A DNA stretch of 58,234 nt from Glaciozyma antarctica PI12 (Eukaryota > Basidiomycota > Microbotryomycetes > Kriegeriales > Camptobasidiaceae): positions 657,103 to 715,336 of the forward strand of contig KZ627146.1 of assembly GCA_002917775.1 (NCBI GenBank). The letters are read 5' to 3'. The notes under the pieces are model-generated. The model had not been told where the DNA came from. It made no database searches and worked only from the letters and a program-made list of their open reading frames with translations. Below, one piece after another: positions 10,695-25,226 of the stretch. How positions within the stretch are numbered: position 1 is the first letter of the stretch; each line of letters opens with the position of its first letter. A program made the position numbers and the translations under genes.

Positions 10695-12665
10695 ATGGAA
10701 GGATTCGAGGAATGCTTGGAGTATCACTTTGAGACTGACACGCAGTTCTGGTCAGGTAAGTCCAACTCACACGAGCTACTCACACCACGCTCCCCTCTCC
10801 ACACTCTCTCGATCCAGAGCAGCGACAGCTAACCCTCACTCTCTCACCGACAGAACTAGCCGAAGTCATCTCCATCTCTCCCAGCTCATCCCTAGAGCGC
10901 CTCGACTATGCCCTCAGGAACTACGTCGCCCTCACCTCCCGCTACCTAGGTCCGTTCACGCGAGATCGCCCAACGCCCAACTTTGCGCTAACCACGCCCC
11001 GCAGACGAATACCTAGCCGCCAAAGGAGCTCTTGACCACGCCCTATTCGCCCTCCTCGATTCCCCCCTCTTCACCTCTCACGTCGACCGCATGACCGCCA
11101 ACATCATCGCCTGCATCCACCCCTCCGCCACTTCCACCGCCCTCTTTGTCCCTCTGATGCTCATCCTCCATCTGGGCCTATCAAATCCTCTCGAACCTAG
11201 CGAAGCGATCTTGCACAATGCGCCGCAGTTGGAACGGAGCTCGAAAGTGTTCAAGGCGATGCGGAGGAAGTGGGGGGAGGTCGTGCCCGTCTTGATGAAG
11301 TGCGTACTGGATGCGGACGTCGTGGATGGGCATACGGAGGCGGGCAAGAATAAGGAGGAGAAGGAGCTGATGATGCCGGCGACGGGGTGGGAGGAGCGCG
11401 TAGGGACGACGGCGGCGATGGTCCTGTACGAGGTGTGTCGCGTGCAGAAGCTGGGCGCGGTGGAGCTTTGTTCGTTCGTTCCTTCCTTGTTTGCTGTTCT
11501 TGAGCTGAACTCGCAGCCGCAGCCATATTCTCGTACGACTTCATCTCGCACCTCTTTACCTTGGTTGAACGAACTCGCGACGCCGAAGACGAGACGTTCA
11601 ACTATGGCCTCATCAAGCTCATCATCGCACTCAACGAGCAGTTTATGGTCTCTTCCATCCCCGTTTCCTCGCACCACGGTCACGGCACTCTCGCTCCGCC
11701 TATCCTCCCCACGATCGTCGGCAAGCGGAAAGACGAGCGAGATCCTAATCTCGTTCTCGACGTTCTCAAGCGGCGGAATGGCGAGAGCAAGACGTTTGGC
11801 GAGAACATCATCTTTATTCTTAATCGAGCGGGTGAGTCGTTCTTTGCGTGTCCGATGGTGCCGAGCTAATAAGCAGCTCCAGACGGAAGTCCCGACTCGC
11901 TCTGCGTCTCTCTCCTCATCCTCAAGATCCTCTACGTTCTCTTCACCACCTCGGGCACCGAAGAATATTTTTACACGAACGACCTCTGCGTCCTCGTTGA
12001 CGTCTTTCTCCGCGAGCTCTCCGACCTCGGCGAAGAAAGCGAAGGCGTGCGTTCGCTTCCTCCTATCCCTTTCGCTCGCTAACCTTTGGCCGCAGCTCAA
12101 ACACACCTACCTCCGCGTCCTCCACCCCCTCCTCTCCAATACCCAACTCCGTCATCACCCCTACAAGCGTCCCCTCCTCCGCCACGTCCTCACCTCCCTC
12201 ATCTCCAACACCTCCTACCGCGAACCAGATCCTACGACCCGTCGACTCGTCGAGCGTAACCTGCGTGGAGAATGGTGTGAAAACCTCGTGGAACGGCCGG
12301 AGAGGAAGGGGAGTAATGGGAGCGAAAGGGCGAGGGGATGGAGCAGTGGGATGGGCGCTGAGCGGGTGGGCATGCACGCGCGAGGAACGGAGAGTACGCT
12401 CAGTGTCGATGCTGTCGCGGGAGCGGAACCTAGTCGGCGAGGCTCCGAATCCCCCTTGACGCTACCCTCCGTTCCTGAGGGTGTCGCTCCACATCGATCG
12501 GCGTCCCTCCACTCTCCTCTCACGCCCTCGTCACCACCTTCTCCTAAACCGGCGCCGAGGAGAAGGAGAGCACCACCGCCGCCGGAGACGAGGAGGAGAC
12601 CGGCGCCGGATCCGCCGAAGTGGGGGGTGGATGAGTTGGGGGAGAAGGTGAGGGTGGTGTTGTGA
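10695..12665 (+). CDS. LDB17: LDB17 / SPIN90 (Dip1) family regulator of Arp2/3 actin nucleation
   Basis: Six exons (10695-10755, 10854-10949, 11005-11469, 11517-11831, 11883-12046, 12096-12665) give 556 aa in frame. The leucine-rich SPIN90/Ldb17 domain is recognised by its order of helices and the hallmark LIIALNEQFMV at about 11610-11650, preceded by the VERTRDAEDE stretch, and followed by FYTNDLCVLVDVFLREL. The C-terminus is proline-rich with PPPPE and RRRPAPDPP, as in yeast Ldb17, where such motifs bind SH3 proteins of cortical actin patches. Known role of the family: endocytic patch dynamics and, for fission yeast Dip1, activating Arp2/3 without a pre-existing filament. Two acceptors (introns 3 and 4) have an alternative AG 6 nt away that would only add or remove two residues. 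Confidence 0.88.
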
Positions 12666-12945
12666 GGAGGGTTGGGTTTCGCTGCAAGTTGCATTCGAGA
12701 ATAATATATGCTCTANACAANAATANNNAGNAANATANCATAACACCCCCTTTCACCAGCATTAGCGGGAACAACATTAGCACCCTCAGCAACAGCATCA
12801 AAAAAAAGGCCATTAAGAATACTGCTCTAGCCTCGGCCACTCGAGAAGGGGTGCCAGAAGTGCAGAGGAGGAGAGAGGAGGATGAATAGGGGGAAAATGT
12901 GAGGGTGGTGATGTTTGGGTTTCGCTGCAAGTTGCATTTGTCGTT
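12648..12945. repeat. Short diverged direct repeat around an ambiguous patch
   Basis: A segment at about 12648-12700 (last LDB17 codons plus 3' flank, core GTTTCGCTGCAAGTTGCATT) recurs at about 12897-12945 with few changes. Between them lies a patch with undetermined bases (about 12716-12738) that is AT-rich. The second copy follows a short stretch resembling the GA-rich end of LDB17. Looks like a local duplication of the 3' end of the gene, or an assembly artefact at a gap. Confidence 0.6.
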
Positions 12946-14268
12946 AATTTTTGTGTGAGTTTGTGCGTTTGAGAAAGAGAAAAGAAAAGAAATTGACAGC
13001 TGGAGGAGCTGGGAGAATCCGAGAGCGAGGAGAGGACGACGCGGAGTCCGGTCCTCTCTGCTTTTTGGTGTACCACCGGCAACGCTCTGAGGAACGCAGG
13101 GCCGTCTTTCAAAGGGCTCCAAAAACCGTTAAAAATGTCTTCTGACGATTGAGTAGCGAGGTCGAGCGAGACGGGACAAGCGGTCGACCGGCTGGGAGCG
13201 AATTTGGCTGCGAGCGAAACGTGTTAACTAACTAACCTCTTCTCCTGGAGAAGCTTCCCTGGAAACACTTTGTCACGCAAAAAAAGGGTTACATCCAGCA
13301 CTTCTCAGCGCATGTGAGGCGCTCAGAAGAAGCTTTCAAAGTACTACAGGCGAGCGAGAATGAGAAAGGAAGTGAGAGGAAGCGAGAGAGGTGACTGAAG
13401 AGCTGCGCGGAGGGAGTGGCGGCGCACGCTCGCTTGTTCACTTGAAGAGCTCCCGGAAAGGTGTGGGGCTGGGTCTCCAGGTTGTGAGCAGCTAGCATTG
13501 GGTGTATAGGAAAGCTGTTAACGGGCAGAAGCGAGGGGTTCAGCCTGCAGGAGCAGGACCTGAAAGCGGAGGCGTGCACGAGTGCTGCTCTCAAGCCCGT
13601 TGAGCAGGGGCAGGGAAGCGATTTTGAGAGCTCCTTGATTCCCTTTTTGACAGGAAGCAGCTTCTTAAGATTATCCTGCTGATCAGCGAGCAACACTTTG
13701 AGGGAAGAAAGGCCGAAAGCGCCCACATCCGTCCGCTCAGGTGCGCCTTTCGCAGGGTATTTTCTCGGCCTCAGGGCAGATGTGAGCCGCGCTGTTGTGA
13801 CGATCTTGAGACTGGACCAGTGGAAGCATAACAGGACAGCAAGCGAGGAGAAAGGACTCCTGACAAGCGAGCTGAACCGAGGATTCTGCTCAAGGCTCAA
13901 TTGGCGGTTTGGTTTGCCCTTTGCGGTTCTCAATAAGTACTTGTATTACAGTAACACTATCGTGCAGTCATATGGGAGCATTTGCATGCCAGACAAGAGC
14001 AAAAAAAGAGGCTGCAAAGGCGGAGGATTGAGCCTTGCGTCGGGTTCTTGCTACATGGTGTATGTGTGTCCCGGGGGAGGCCAGAACCGCCGTTCCTCAT
14101 CCATTCCTTCGCAGAATCGACTACAGCAGAACAGGCACAAGCCGTACAACTGAAAACGAGGAGGCAGGATGGGTCATTCGGCTTTGTTTTTTGCAAGGGT
14201 TCATCGAGGGATCCATTTTTGTTCCCCTGCGGCCGGGGTTCGCTTTCTGCGACCTCTACATCATAAAG

Positions 14269-14341
14269 TCCTTGATGGTGTAGTGGTTATCACGTTTCGT
14301 TCACACCGAAAAGGTCGGGGGTTCTCCCAAGATCCGAGGAA
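14269..14341 (+). pseudogene. Decayed tRNA-Val(CAC) copy
   Basis: The acceptor 5' strand, D arm and anticodon arm are identical to the intact copy at 14585, but after GGGGGTTC the sequence becomes TCCCAAGATC, so the T stem cannot form (GGGGG opposite AAGAT), the T-loop consensus (the B box) is lost, and the last acceptor pair is mismatched. Without a B box Pol III transcription should be poor. Probably a pseudo-tRNA; a sequencing fault in a G/C homopolymer is possible but would have to change about ten bases. Confidence 0.7.
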
Positions 14342-14584
14342 GACTAAAGAAAAGGATAAAGGGAAGAGTGAAGGACCCAAGAAGTAAGAATGAGCCTGAA
14401 AAGGCCATAACATGCTTACATGATCGAATCCTTGGGATAATCTACCACAGCAAAACAAGGACAAGCCTTAGAACTGAAAAGACAAAATAGGTCACTAAAC
14501 TATTTCTTGGAAGTTTTCAACGAATTACCGACTTCCGTCCCAGTTGGGAGGTATTTCGCTTTCTGCGACCTCTACATCATAAAG

Positions 14585-14657
14585 TCCTTGATGGTGTAGT
14601 GGTTATCACGTTTCGTTCACACCGAAAAGGTCGGGGGTTCGACCCCCCCTCGAGGAA
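14585..14657 (+). tRNA. tRNA-Val, anticodon CAC
   Basis: 73-nt cloverleaf without intron: acceptor TCCTTGA pairs with TCGAGGA (one T-G wobble), D arm GGTGTAGTGGTTATCAC, anticodon stem TTTCG/CGAAA with loop TTCACAC (anticodon CAC, reads GTG), variable AGGTC, T stem GGGGG/CCCCC with loop TTCGACC, discriminator A. This is the eukaryotic tRNA-Val layout (GTGTAGTGGTTATCACGT). No T run is seen close downstream apart from CTTTTTGC at about 14659, which can serve as the Pol III terminator. Confidence 0.93.
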
Positions 14658-15089
14658 GACTTTTTGCAAACCCATTCCTAGGACAATGAATAAGGAACAG
14701 AAACGCAGCGATCAAGAACGACGAGTGGCAGAGTGAGCTGAATCACCAACTGCTGGCGAGAAGAGAATGCGGTCTTTTTTTTAAATTCTCCATCCGTAGC
14801 TGTCATACGTTCCAGAGATACTGACACACGGGTACGGCCTCCACCTACCGCGCTAAGGCCCACTCAGCCTCCGTCAAACTCCATGGTACAACTGGGAAAA
14901 AACAACAAGGAAGAAGTGGGGCTAAGCATATTCGCTGGTCTGCCGGCCCTCCCTTCAAGTAGGAATAGAAGCCAACACCAGGATCAGAGAAGAAATGAAT
15001 GGCCGAATCGCGCTTGAGGAGGCCCGAGAGACTTGGAGAGAGGTCACGTTTTTGTTAGCTCAACTTGCTCTCACTCTCAACCCAACGCG

Positions 15090-18000
15090 ATGGAGGCGTT
15101 ACTAGCAAGCCCTTCAGGGTACTCCCCTCCTTCCTCTCCTTCAGACTCTTCCCTCTCCTCGCCTCAACTACCGGACCTCGACTCTCCCTTTTCGACGACA
15201 CAACAAGAACCAGACTGGGACGCACACAGCAGCAACACTCCTACTCGCGCCTCCACCGCCCCTCCACCAGCATGGATGACTGACGAACTGAACGAGGAAT
15301 GGATCGAGGAGGAAGCGGGAGACGACGAGGGAGACGACGAGGGGACCCAGCACGACGACGACGACTCCCAGCGCCCATCGGTCGGAATCCCCTACCATCG
15401 TCCAGTCAAGAGCAGCCTACTCCTCTCTCAACAAGCCCCGCGTCCCCTCCTCTCTCCGCTACGCCATCACCTCCTCGACCTCCTCGTCCCAACACACCGA
15501 ACTCGCGGCGGCGGCGGCGGCAACACACGACCTCTCGCCCGCCTCCACCGCAGGAACGTTCGTCATGCGCGACTCGTCGAGCACGTACAACATCCAGGGA
15601 GGACAGGAGGAGAGCCAACTTGCGGCGGCGGTGCGCGCGCTCAAGGGTCCTTCGAGCGGGCTCGGCGCGGCGGTTGCAAAGGGAGGAGGGGAGGACGCTG
15701 CTACGCCAGTCAAGGGCAAGCCTGATCGGTTGGGAGGTCTGATGAGCCTGTTTGATCCCCCGAGTCCACCCAAAGGTTCGTTCTGCGCCCGTCGAGCTTG
15801 TTCCGAGGAGCTAACCCTCCCACTGCTCAGTCCTCTCCTCCTCCCAGGTCGCCGCCCCTTCTGCGGAAGCCTTCACCTTCTCCCCACCGAATACCCAACC
15901 CCGCACGTCCTGGAAGTCGATCCCCCACTTCTCCTCTACCGACAACGCGTCGACTCCCATCGCCCGCAACAACAACGACGCCTTTGACGCGACCCCCTCG
16001 CGCGGGACATCCCAGCACATCCCCACTCCCAAGCCTCGCGAGCGGTACCTTCGCTCCACCGCTACCACCGTGGTCGCTCCTCCCCTCCTCGCCTCCCTCC
16101 TCCCTCGCTCCCTTCCCCACCACGCCGGCCCCAACGCACTCTCCCGCCCAAACTCCCCGCTCCGAACTCAAGCTCTTCGAATTCCAGTACGACACGTTCA
16201 CGCGGGAGCACCTCGCCGCTCTCGTCGACGAGATTGACGAGCTCGGAAGCGCCGAACCTTCCCTCCGTCGCGGCGCAAGGAACGGGGATTGGGAGACGTC
16301 CTTTGTCGAGGTACGACCACAGGAGCTGAAGGAGGGGGACGAGGGGTACGAGAGCCGGGACGAGGCCGAGAGGAGCAGCAAGAGGATTCGATTGAGTCCC
16401 GAGGAGAGGAGGAAGATTAGCAGTGCGAGGGGGACGCTGGAGCGTAGGAGACGCGGAGGGAGGGACGTGGTCTCCCCGACTGGCGCGAGAGGACGAGTCC
16501 CTTATTCGGCGAGGAGGCACGAATTGTCGTCCTCGACGGCTGCGTCCCTCCCTTTCGCCCATTCCCTCTCGCAGAGCGCCGTCAAGAAGTCTACCGCCCG
16601 CGATCGACTCGGCGAAGCGAACGCTCTCCTCGACCGCATTCGAGCCAGGGCGACGGAGAAGGAGTCGCGCAAAGCAGAGGCCGTCGTCCTCCCGTCGTAT
16701 CCAGACGAACTCGACCTCGAATCCAGCGACGACGACGAGGCGCCTCCCCCTCAAAGCCTTCGCCCGACCCCCGTCTCCCCGCGCAAGCTCCTCCGCCGCC
16801 TCTCTGCCTCAGACGAGATCGACCTAGAGCTCGACGCCCTCTTCCCCTCCCCTCCTCCCGCCCTCGCCAGTTCCCCTCTCCCGCACCTCGCTCGCGCAGC
16901 CCAGTCCTCCCTCCGCTCTGCCCTCAGCTCCTCCACCCCTACTAAACCCACCCCTTCCCCTGCCGACGAACTTAGCTCGGCGACAAGGAGGCATTTCGCC
17001 CGCACCCCCGTCTCGCCCAACAAACCTCGTTTGCGCGGACGGCTCGAGGGGGTCTTTGGCGCGCCGTCGACGGGGGGAGAGCGTGGACATCTTCGGCATC
17101 GTTCGATCACGACGATTGGACCCGAGGACGTTCAGGCGTTGTTGGCGAGCGCGGGACCGAGTCGGATGGTGTTTGATCAAGCGACGGCGAGGTGGGTCAA
17201 AGTTCGGACGGCGTCGATGGGGATCGGAGGAGTCGAGGAGGGGGAGAGTGGGAGTACGGAGGACGACCCGTTTAGGGATTGCGAGATCACGAGGTCGAGC
17301 GAGAAGGAGCTCGAGGGGTTGGAGAAGGAGGTGCTCGAGGGTTTGGCGAGGGAGGAGATGCTGAGTGGGTTGGGGATCACGGCGGGGACGCCGGGGACAC
17401 CGCAACTCGTGGTCAGTCCGCCAGATGCCAACTACTTCGAGAAGGCGCCGGTGGAGGAGAGGGAGGAGAGCGGGGAGGAGGAGGTTTGGGGAGCGGGGGG
17501 GGAGAGCGAGGAGGATACGGGGACGACGGATGGGTTGCTGGAGAGGGAGGAGTCGCCGTTCCACCTCTTTCGCGCGGCGCAGGGCGAGCAGGTCGAGGAA
17601 GAGGAGGAGGAGGACGACGAAGAGGAGCACGACGCGGACGACCTCGTTTCCGCCATCCTTCCGCACGATATCGCCGAACCTCTCGCCCTCGTTCCCTCTC
17701 AAACTCCTTCCCGACCTATCTCCTCCTCTCCCGAATCTCAGACCGCCTCAATCGCCCTCGATCCGATCGCACCTCGTTCAGCACTCAAGCCCACCGTCCG
17801 ATCGCAGAGCGAACCCAACCTCGCCACGCCCAAGTACCGCCTCGTCGATGCCGACAAGTCACCTCGGAGCGTGAGCTTCTCGGACGGCAAGACGAGCGGT
17901 CGGATCGAGGGATTGCACGAGCGCGAGGAGAGGGAGCGAGCGGGGAGTCGCCTCAAGTTTGAGGTTGGACGAGGGGAGGGAATGCAGTTTGAGGTTGGGG

Positions 18001-20023
18001 AACCGGGGAGTTTGGAGATGGAGACGCCGGAGAAGGAGCAGGCGGATGGAACGGTCGGCTCGACGCGGACGAAGGGGATTGATCGTGCGCTGCAGGAGCT
18101 CGAGTTTTCTGGTGAGTAGCGCTTTCGGCTGATGAGGAAGGAACTGACGGTTTCGCGAGCAGGACCGGAAGATACTCCCACGGCGTCCAACTTCTCCCGC
18201 TCCTCCATCGTCGTCGGCTCCTTCGAGAGCGCTCCCAAGGTCCGACCTCGCACCTCTCGTTCGCCCACCCAGTCTCGCACCTTCCGCCGCACAACCGCCG
18301 CCGATGCGACCTTCCTCACCGAATGCTCGTTTGGCGTCTCGCACGAACGTCTCGTGCAGTTCATCACGGACGTCGAACCGTTCGAGCCGGATTGGGAGGG
18401 GCTCAACTCGATCAACCTTGCGAACAAGGGCGTCGAAAGCCTCGTGCGATTGAAGGAGTTCCTGCCAAAGCTCGACGAAGGCAACTTGTGAGTCCTTTCT
18501 GCCTCTACTCGGGCTGCTGCTGATGCACCGCACCAGCAACGACAACGAGATCACCTTCCTCACCGGCATCCCATCGACGATTCGAACGGTGAACAATATC
18601 CTCGAACAAGATCAGCGACCTCACCTCCTTCAGCCACCTCCGAAACCTCGAGCGAATCGACATTAGCAACAACCAGCTCGATTCGGTGCACCAGTTTGCT
18701 TGCCTGAAACACTTGCGCGAGCTCAAGGCCGACAACAACGGGATTCGGAACTTGAGCGGGTTGGCCGAGCTCGATGGGCTACTGAGATTGAGCTTGAGGG
18801 GGAACAAGGTCGAAAGCGTCGATTTCGGAGCGACAAAGTGGTGAGTAGTCGAGCTCGGGTTCGTGGAGAGCTGCTCGCTGACGACGGTCAAATAGGACTC
18901 GATTGGAGACGCTGAACCTCAGCAGGAACAAGATTTCGATGCTCGTCGGTCTTGAGCGAATGCAGAGTCTCTCCCTGATCAACCTCGGTGCGTCGTATCC
19001 GTTTTCAGCAGCAGGATTCTTGCTGAAGCTGTTCTCGACGACAGACCATAATCAGCTCTGCGCCCTCGAGCCTTCAGCCCCCATGACCCGCCTACGCGTT
19101 CTCCGACTCTGCGACAACCCTCTCGAGAATCTCGACGTCGCCTTCGCGCCAAAGCTACGCACGCTCTTCGTCGACGGCGCGAGATTGGGCGCCGTAGAGG
19201 GGACCGACCGGCTGCGGAAGCTCGAGAACCTCAGCGTGCGGGATCAGAGTGGTGGAGCTTTGTACGTCGTCTCGCTCCTCGATTGCGATCAAGCTAACTC
19301 TACGAACCCGCGCAGGACTCTGTCGATGAACCAGATCCAGGACGTCAAGCGCCTCTACCTTTCCGGCAACCCCATCCCTACCTCCTTCCCCTCGGAGAAG
19401 TTCTACAACCTCGTCTACCTCGAGCTGGCCATGTGCCAGCTTAACTCCCTCCCCGCCGACTTTGCCGCCGTTATCCCGAACGTCCGCGTCCTCAACCTCA
19501 ACTTCAGCTTTCTCGAGGACTTGGAGCCGCTCGTCGGGCTGACCAGGCTCAAGAAGCTCTCGGTCATGGGCGCGCGATTGAGCAAGTGCCGACCGGTTGC
19601 TGCGGTGCTGGGGACGTTGAGCGAGCTCGAATCGGTCGACCTGAGGTGAGGCGTGCGAAGCGTCGTCTCTTTGCTCTCGCTGACGGATTCGACCCGCGCA
19701 GGATGAACCCCCTCACTCTCGCCTACTACCCACCTCTCATGATCCAGCCCACAGACTCTCTCCCTCCTCATGCCGACTACCAGATCCTCCACCCCGACGA
19801 CGACCAAGGCCCCGTCTCGAAATCGAGCCAGTGGACCGCCGTCGATCGCAAGTTCCGCAAGGCGCTTCCCGACGCATGGTACTTCAAGCGCATGACCTAT
19901 CGCGCCGTGCTGCTGCAGGTTGTACCTACGCTCGTCAGCTTGGACGGCGTCGATTGTGCGAAGGAGCGACCTCGGTTGGCGAAGACGCTGGGAAGACTGG
20001 CCAAGGCCAAGACGAGGCACTGA
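15090..20023 (+). CDS. NUD1: NUD1/Cdc11-like leucine-rich scaffold of the mitotic exit / septation network
   Basis: A long gene of about 1500 codons. The N-terminal half is disordered with acidic, Ser/Pro-rich stretches; a central block has MVFDQATARWVKV followed by DDPFRD (about 17163-17280), and SEPNLATPKYRLV with RSVSFSDGKTSGRIEGL (about 17810-17920), both typical of fungal Nud1/Cdc11. The C-terminal third (18170-20023) is a run of leucine-rich repeats (LRELKADNNGIRNL, LETLNLSRNKI, VRVLNLNFSFL) split by five or more short introns, e.g. donor GTGAGTAG after 18840 and GTGCGTCG near 18987. Family role: anchors the SIN/MEN kinase cascade at spindle pole bodies. Two frame discontinuities are visible: one between about 15283 and 15420 (the Asp/Glu run and the downstream SESPTIVQ frame differ by one) and one near 18595-18612, inside an LRR (one extra base before NKISDL). 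I take these as probable consensus errors. Confidence 0.85.
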
Positions 20024-20191
20024 GCAGCGGAACGGGCAGTCCATCTTGAATACTGTGTTGTTAATAATACTTGCGTTGGATACAGATCGACTCGAGAGAC
20101 GGTGCGGAGGTCCGAGGAGAAGGTGCAGCTGCGCCTCTCTCCTCCTCGCTCTTCCTCTCTCCAGCTCACCCCGCTTCTCAACTCCTCAACG

Positions 20192-22019
20192 ATGATCTCA
20201 AAGCCACTCATCCCACTCCTCGCTGCCTTGGCTGGAGTCTCCTCGACTCTCCTCGCTTTCGCAGCTCCCTCCCCCGTCGGGCAGCAAGTCCTCGTCGAGT
20301 CTCCTCACGTCCTGGTTTCCGCTCGCTGCGACCTCTCAGAGTGGTCCCGCACGACCAAGAAAGACTTCTTGAAGGCCTTGCATTCCGATCAGGCTCTCGG
20401 ATGGACGATCGTGCTCGGGAACGAGGGAGGCGACACGGACAGCATGGCGGCGGCTGTTGCCTGGGCCTACCACCTCACGCACCTCGATCCACCTCAGGTG
20501 CGTCCGCTCGCTACAGAATCTAAATTAGCTTAAGCTGACCTCTCGAGCAGAAAGCCGTGGCCATCTTGCAAACGGAGGATAACGCTCTCGATCTCAGGTG
20601 CTCTACTCCTCCCTCTCAACAACTGTAACTCACCACATCTCGCAGGCCTGAGAACAAGCTCGTACTCAACTACTCTGGAATGGATCCTGACCATTCCGAC
20701 CTCCTCAGTGCGTTCTAAGCCGCAGCACCTCGTTCCCGGAACCAACACTGACCGAATTCGAATTCAAAGCCATCGACGAGTTGCCGGTGAAGCCCTTCGA
20801 CCTCTGGCATCGCATCAAGGGGATCTCACTCGTCGACCACAACGTCCCTCGTACGATCTGGTCGAAAGCTCCCGTCCTCAGCATCATCGATCATCACGAA
20901 GACCGCGGAGTTGCGCCGTCCGCTTCGCCCCGCCTCATCGCTCCCTCCGCCTCCTGCGCCTCTCTCGTCACGAACATCATCCTCGGCGACCGAGAGAAGG
21001 GAAAGTTCGGCAAGTTGTACGACGAGCTGCCGAAGGAGCTGGTCGACCTTTTGCTTCGCACGATCGCGCTCGACAGCCATGGACTCAAGAGGCGGAAGCG
21101 TCAGGCGGTCGACGTGGAGAGTGCTGCGAGGCTCCTTCCGATGAGTAGTTGGCGTGGGAGCGAGCTGAGGTCGGTCATGAGGAGTCTCGCGACGGAGCTC
21201 AAGGCGACGAAGAAGGCGCTCGGTGAGCTCGACGTGCGAGATCTGCTGAGGAGGGATTGGAAGAGCGACTCGTGAGTTCCTTTTTACTCAGGTGCGTAAG
21301 GAGACAGACTAAACAGCTTGCACAGTATCAAGACGAAATCAACTCGCTACCACACTCTGAGCCTTGGATTCGCGAGCGTACCAGTCTCGCTCGAAAGGCA
21401 GATTTTGCGCACTCGTTCGTCTTCCCCCTAACTCGAAACCTAAACCTAATTCAGCTAACCGTCTTTACGCCCTCTCAGCCGAAGCTACGACTCCGGAGTG
21501 GTTTGCGATCGAGCGAGGTGCGCCGTCGCTTCGCACCAGTTTCGCACCTCGCTGACCCTGAGCGTCTTCACGAGCAGCTTACACCTCCGAGGCTATCGTT
21601 GACGTGAGCGTCATTCTAACCAGCTATCACGACGACGACGGCATCAGGACACGCGAGATTGCGCTCATCGTCGCTCATGGCTGGGGTACGTCTCGTTCTC
21701 TTCGCAGCGAGTCGGAGCTGATGGTTCCTGGCTTGGGCTGGCAGGAAGGAACCTGAACAAGAAGGCTGCTGAAGATCTCTTCCGTACGATTAAGCTCGCG
21801 ATCGAGGATTCGGAGGAGCTGGGCCCGCTGCAGGAATGGAAGCGACCGTGCGTTTTTCGAGTCTCGCTGTCCGAGGTTGCGAAAGCTGACGGAAGGCTGA
21901 GCAGCGACGGCAAAGAGCTACTTCCGCGTCGTGCGGTCTGGAAGCATATGACCAAGATGGCTGGGAGGAAGGTGTTGAGGCCGATCATCGAGGCGGCGGT
22001 CAGGGACTGGCACGAGTAG
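20192..22019 (+). CDS. Secreted PPX1-like exopolyphosphatase (DHH-DHHA2), paralogue A
   Basis: Nine exons (20192-20497, 20551-20597, 20646-20707, 20770-21271, 21326-21414, 21479-21517, 21578-21685, 21745-21847, 21905-22019) give 456 aa. The fold is that of yeast Ppx1: GNEGGDTDSMAAA (metal-binding DxD motif), LVDHN, IIDHHED (DHH), SASCASLV, LLLRTIALDS, and DLLRRDWKSD of the DHHA2 domain. Unlike cytosolic yeast Ppx1 the protein starts with a classic signal peptide (about 25 hydrophobic residues ending AFAAP), so it is probably secreted, vacuolar or cell-surface. Known reaction of the family: removes terminal phosphate from polyphosphate; some members hydrolyse other phosphorylated substrates, so polyP specificity is inferred. 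A second gene with the same plan sits at 28124. An upstream in-frame ATG (20102) would bury the signal peptide and is less likely. Confidence 0.88.
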
Positions 22020-22152
22020 CTTCGGAGACGTTTGGCGATTGGAATGTGCAGCTTTTTCGAGATCGTTCAGGAGCGAGCGAGCATAGCACTACATCTGCAG
22101 CACTGAAACAAGGTTACAACCACCAAAGCGTGTACAAGTCTCTTCTCGCTCC
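22020..22152. other. Convergent 3' intergenic between PPX paralogue A and MCM5
   Basis: About 130 bp separates the two stops; both 3' untranslated regions and polyadenylation signals must fit here. Nothing else is seen. Confidence 0.4.
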
Positions 22153-25064
<2,912 letters not shown>

Positions 25065-25226
25065 GGTGGAAGGCTTAGGATGAGTGCGAGAGAAGGCGGA
25101 GGGAGGGGAAGGGCGTGTCGAGGAGGGAGAGAGTGGAGGGGAAGCAGAGCTCAATCTACGCGTCTTCGTCGAAGGAGACACCTCGCTCGGACGATCTCAA
25201 CTATCTCCCTTCGCAACAGCGTAGAT

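Larger units (their letters stand above)
14114..14660. repeat. Tandem duplication of about 320 bp containing tRNA-Val
   Basis: Unit 1 (about 14114-14345) and unit 2 (about 14435-14660) align with a constant offset of 316-320 bp. The outer parts are diverged (for example ACAGGCACAAGCCGTACAAC against a copy with several changes), whereas 80-odd bases from CGCTTTCTGCGACC through the anticodon arm to GGGGGTTC are identical, including about 30 bp of 5' flank. Such uneven divergence fits gene conversion, or strong constraint on the tRNA promoter region. Confidence 0.75.
12946..15032. other. Gene-poor interval with tRNA-Val duplication
   Basis: About 2.1 kb without a convincing protein gene. The longest open frame (minus, 13933-13289) is Ser/Leu/Cys-rich, lacks splice-supported neighbours and shows no domain, so it is not called. 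From about 14110 the sequence holds a tandem duplication with a tRNA-Val in each unit (listed separately). Base composition is visibly less GC-rich than in the flanking genes. Confidence 0.6.

Noticed and set aside
13289-13933. A 214-codon minus-strand open frame in the gene-poor interval
   Set aside because: Ser/Leu/Cys-rich, no recognisable fold, no introns in an intron-rich genome; probably chance.
14585-14657. Reading the tRNA-Val as tRNA-His or tRNA-Met
   Set aside because: The seven-base anticodon loop TTCACAC fixes CAC at positions 34-36, and the D-arm sequence is the standard eukaryotic tRNA-Val form.
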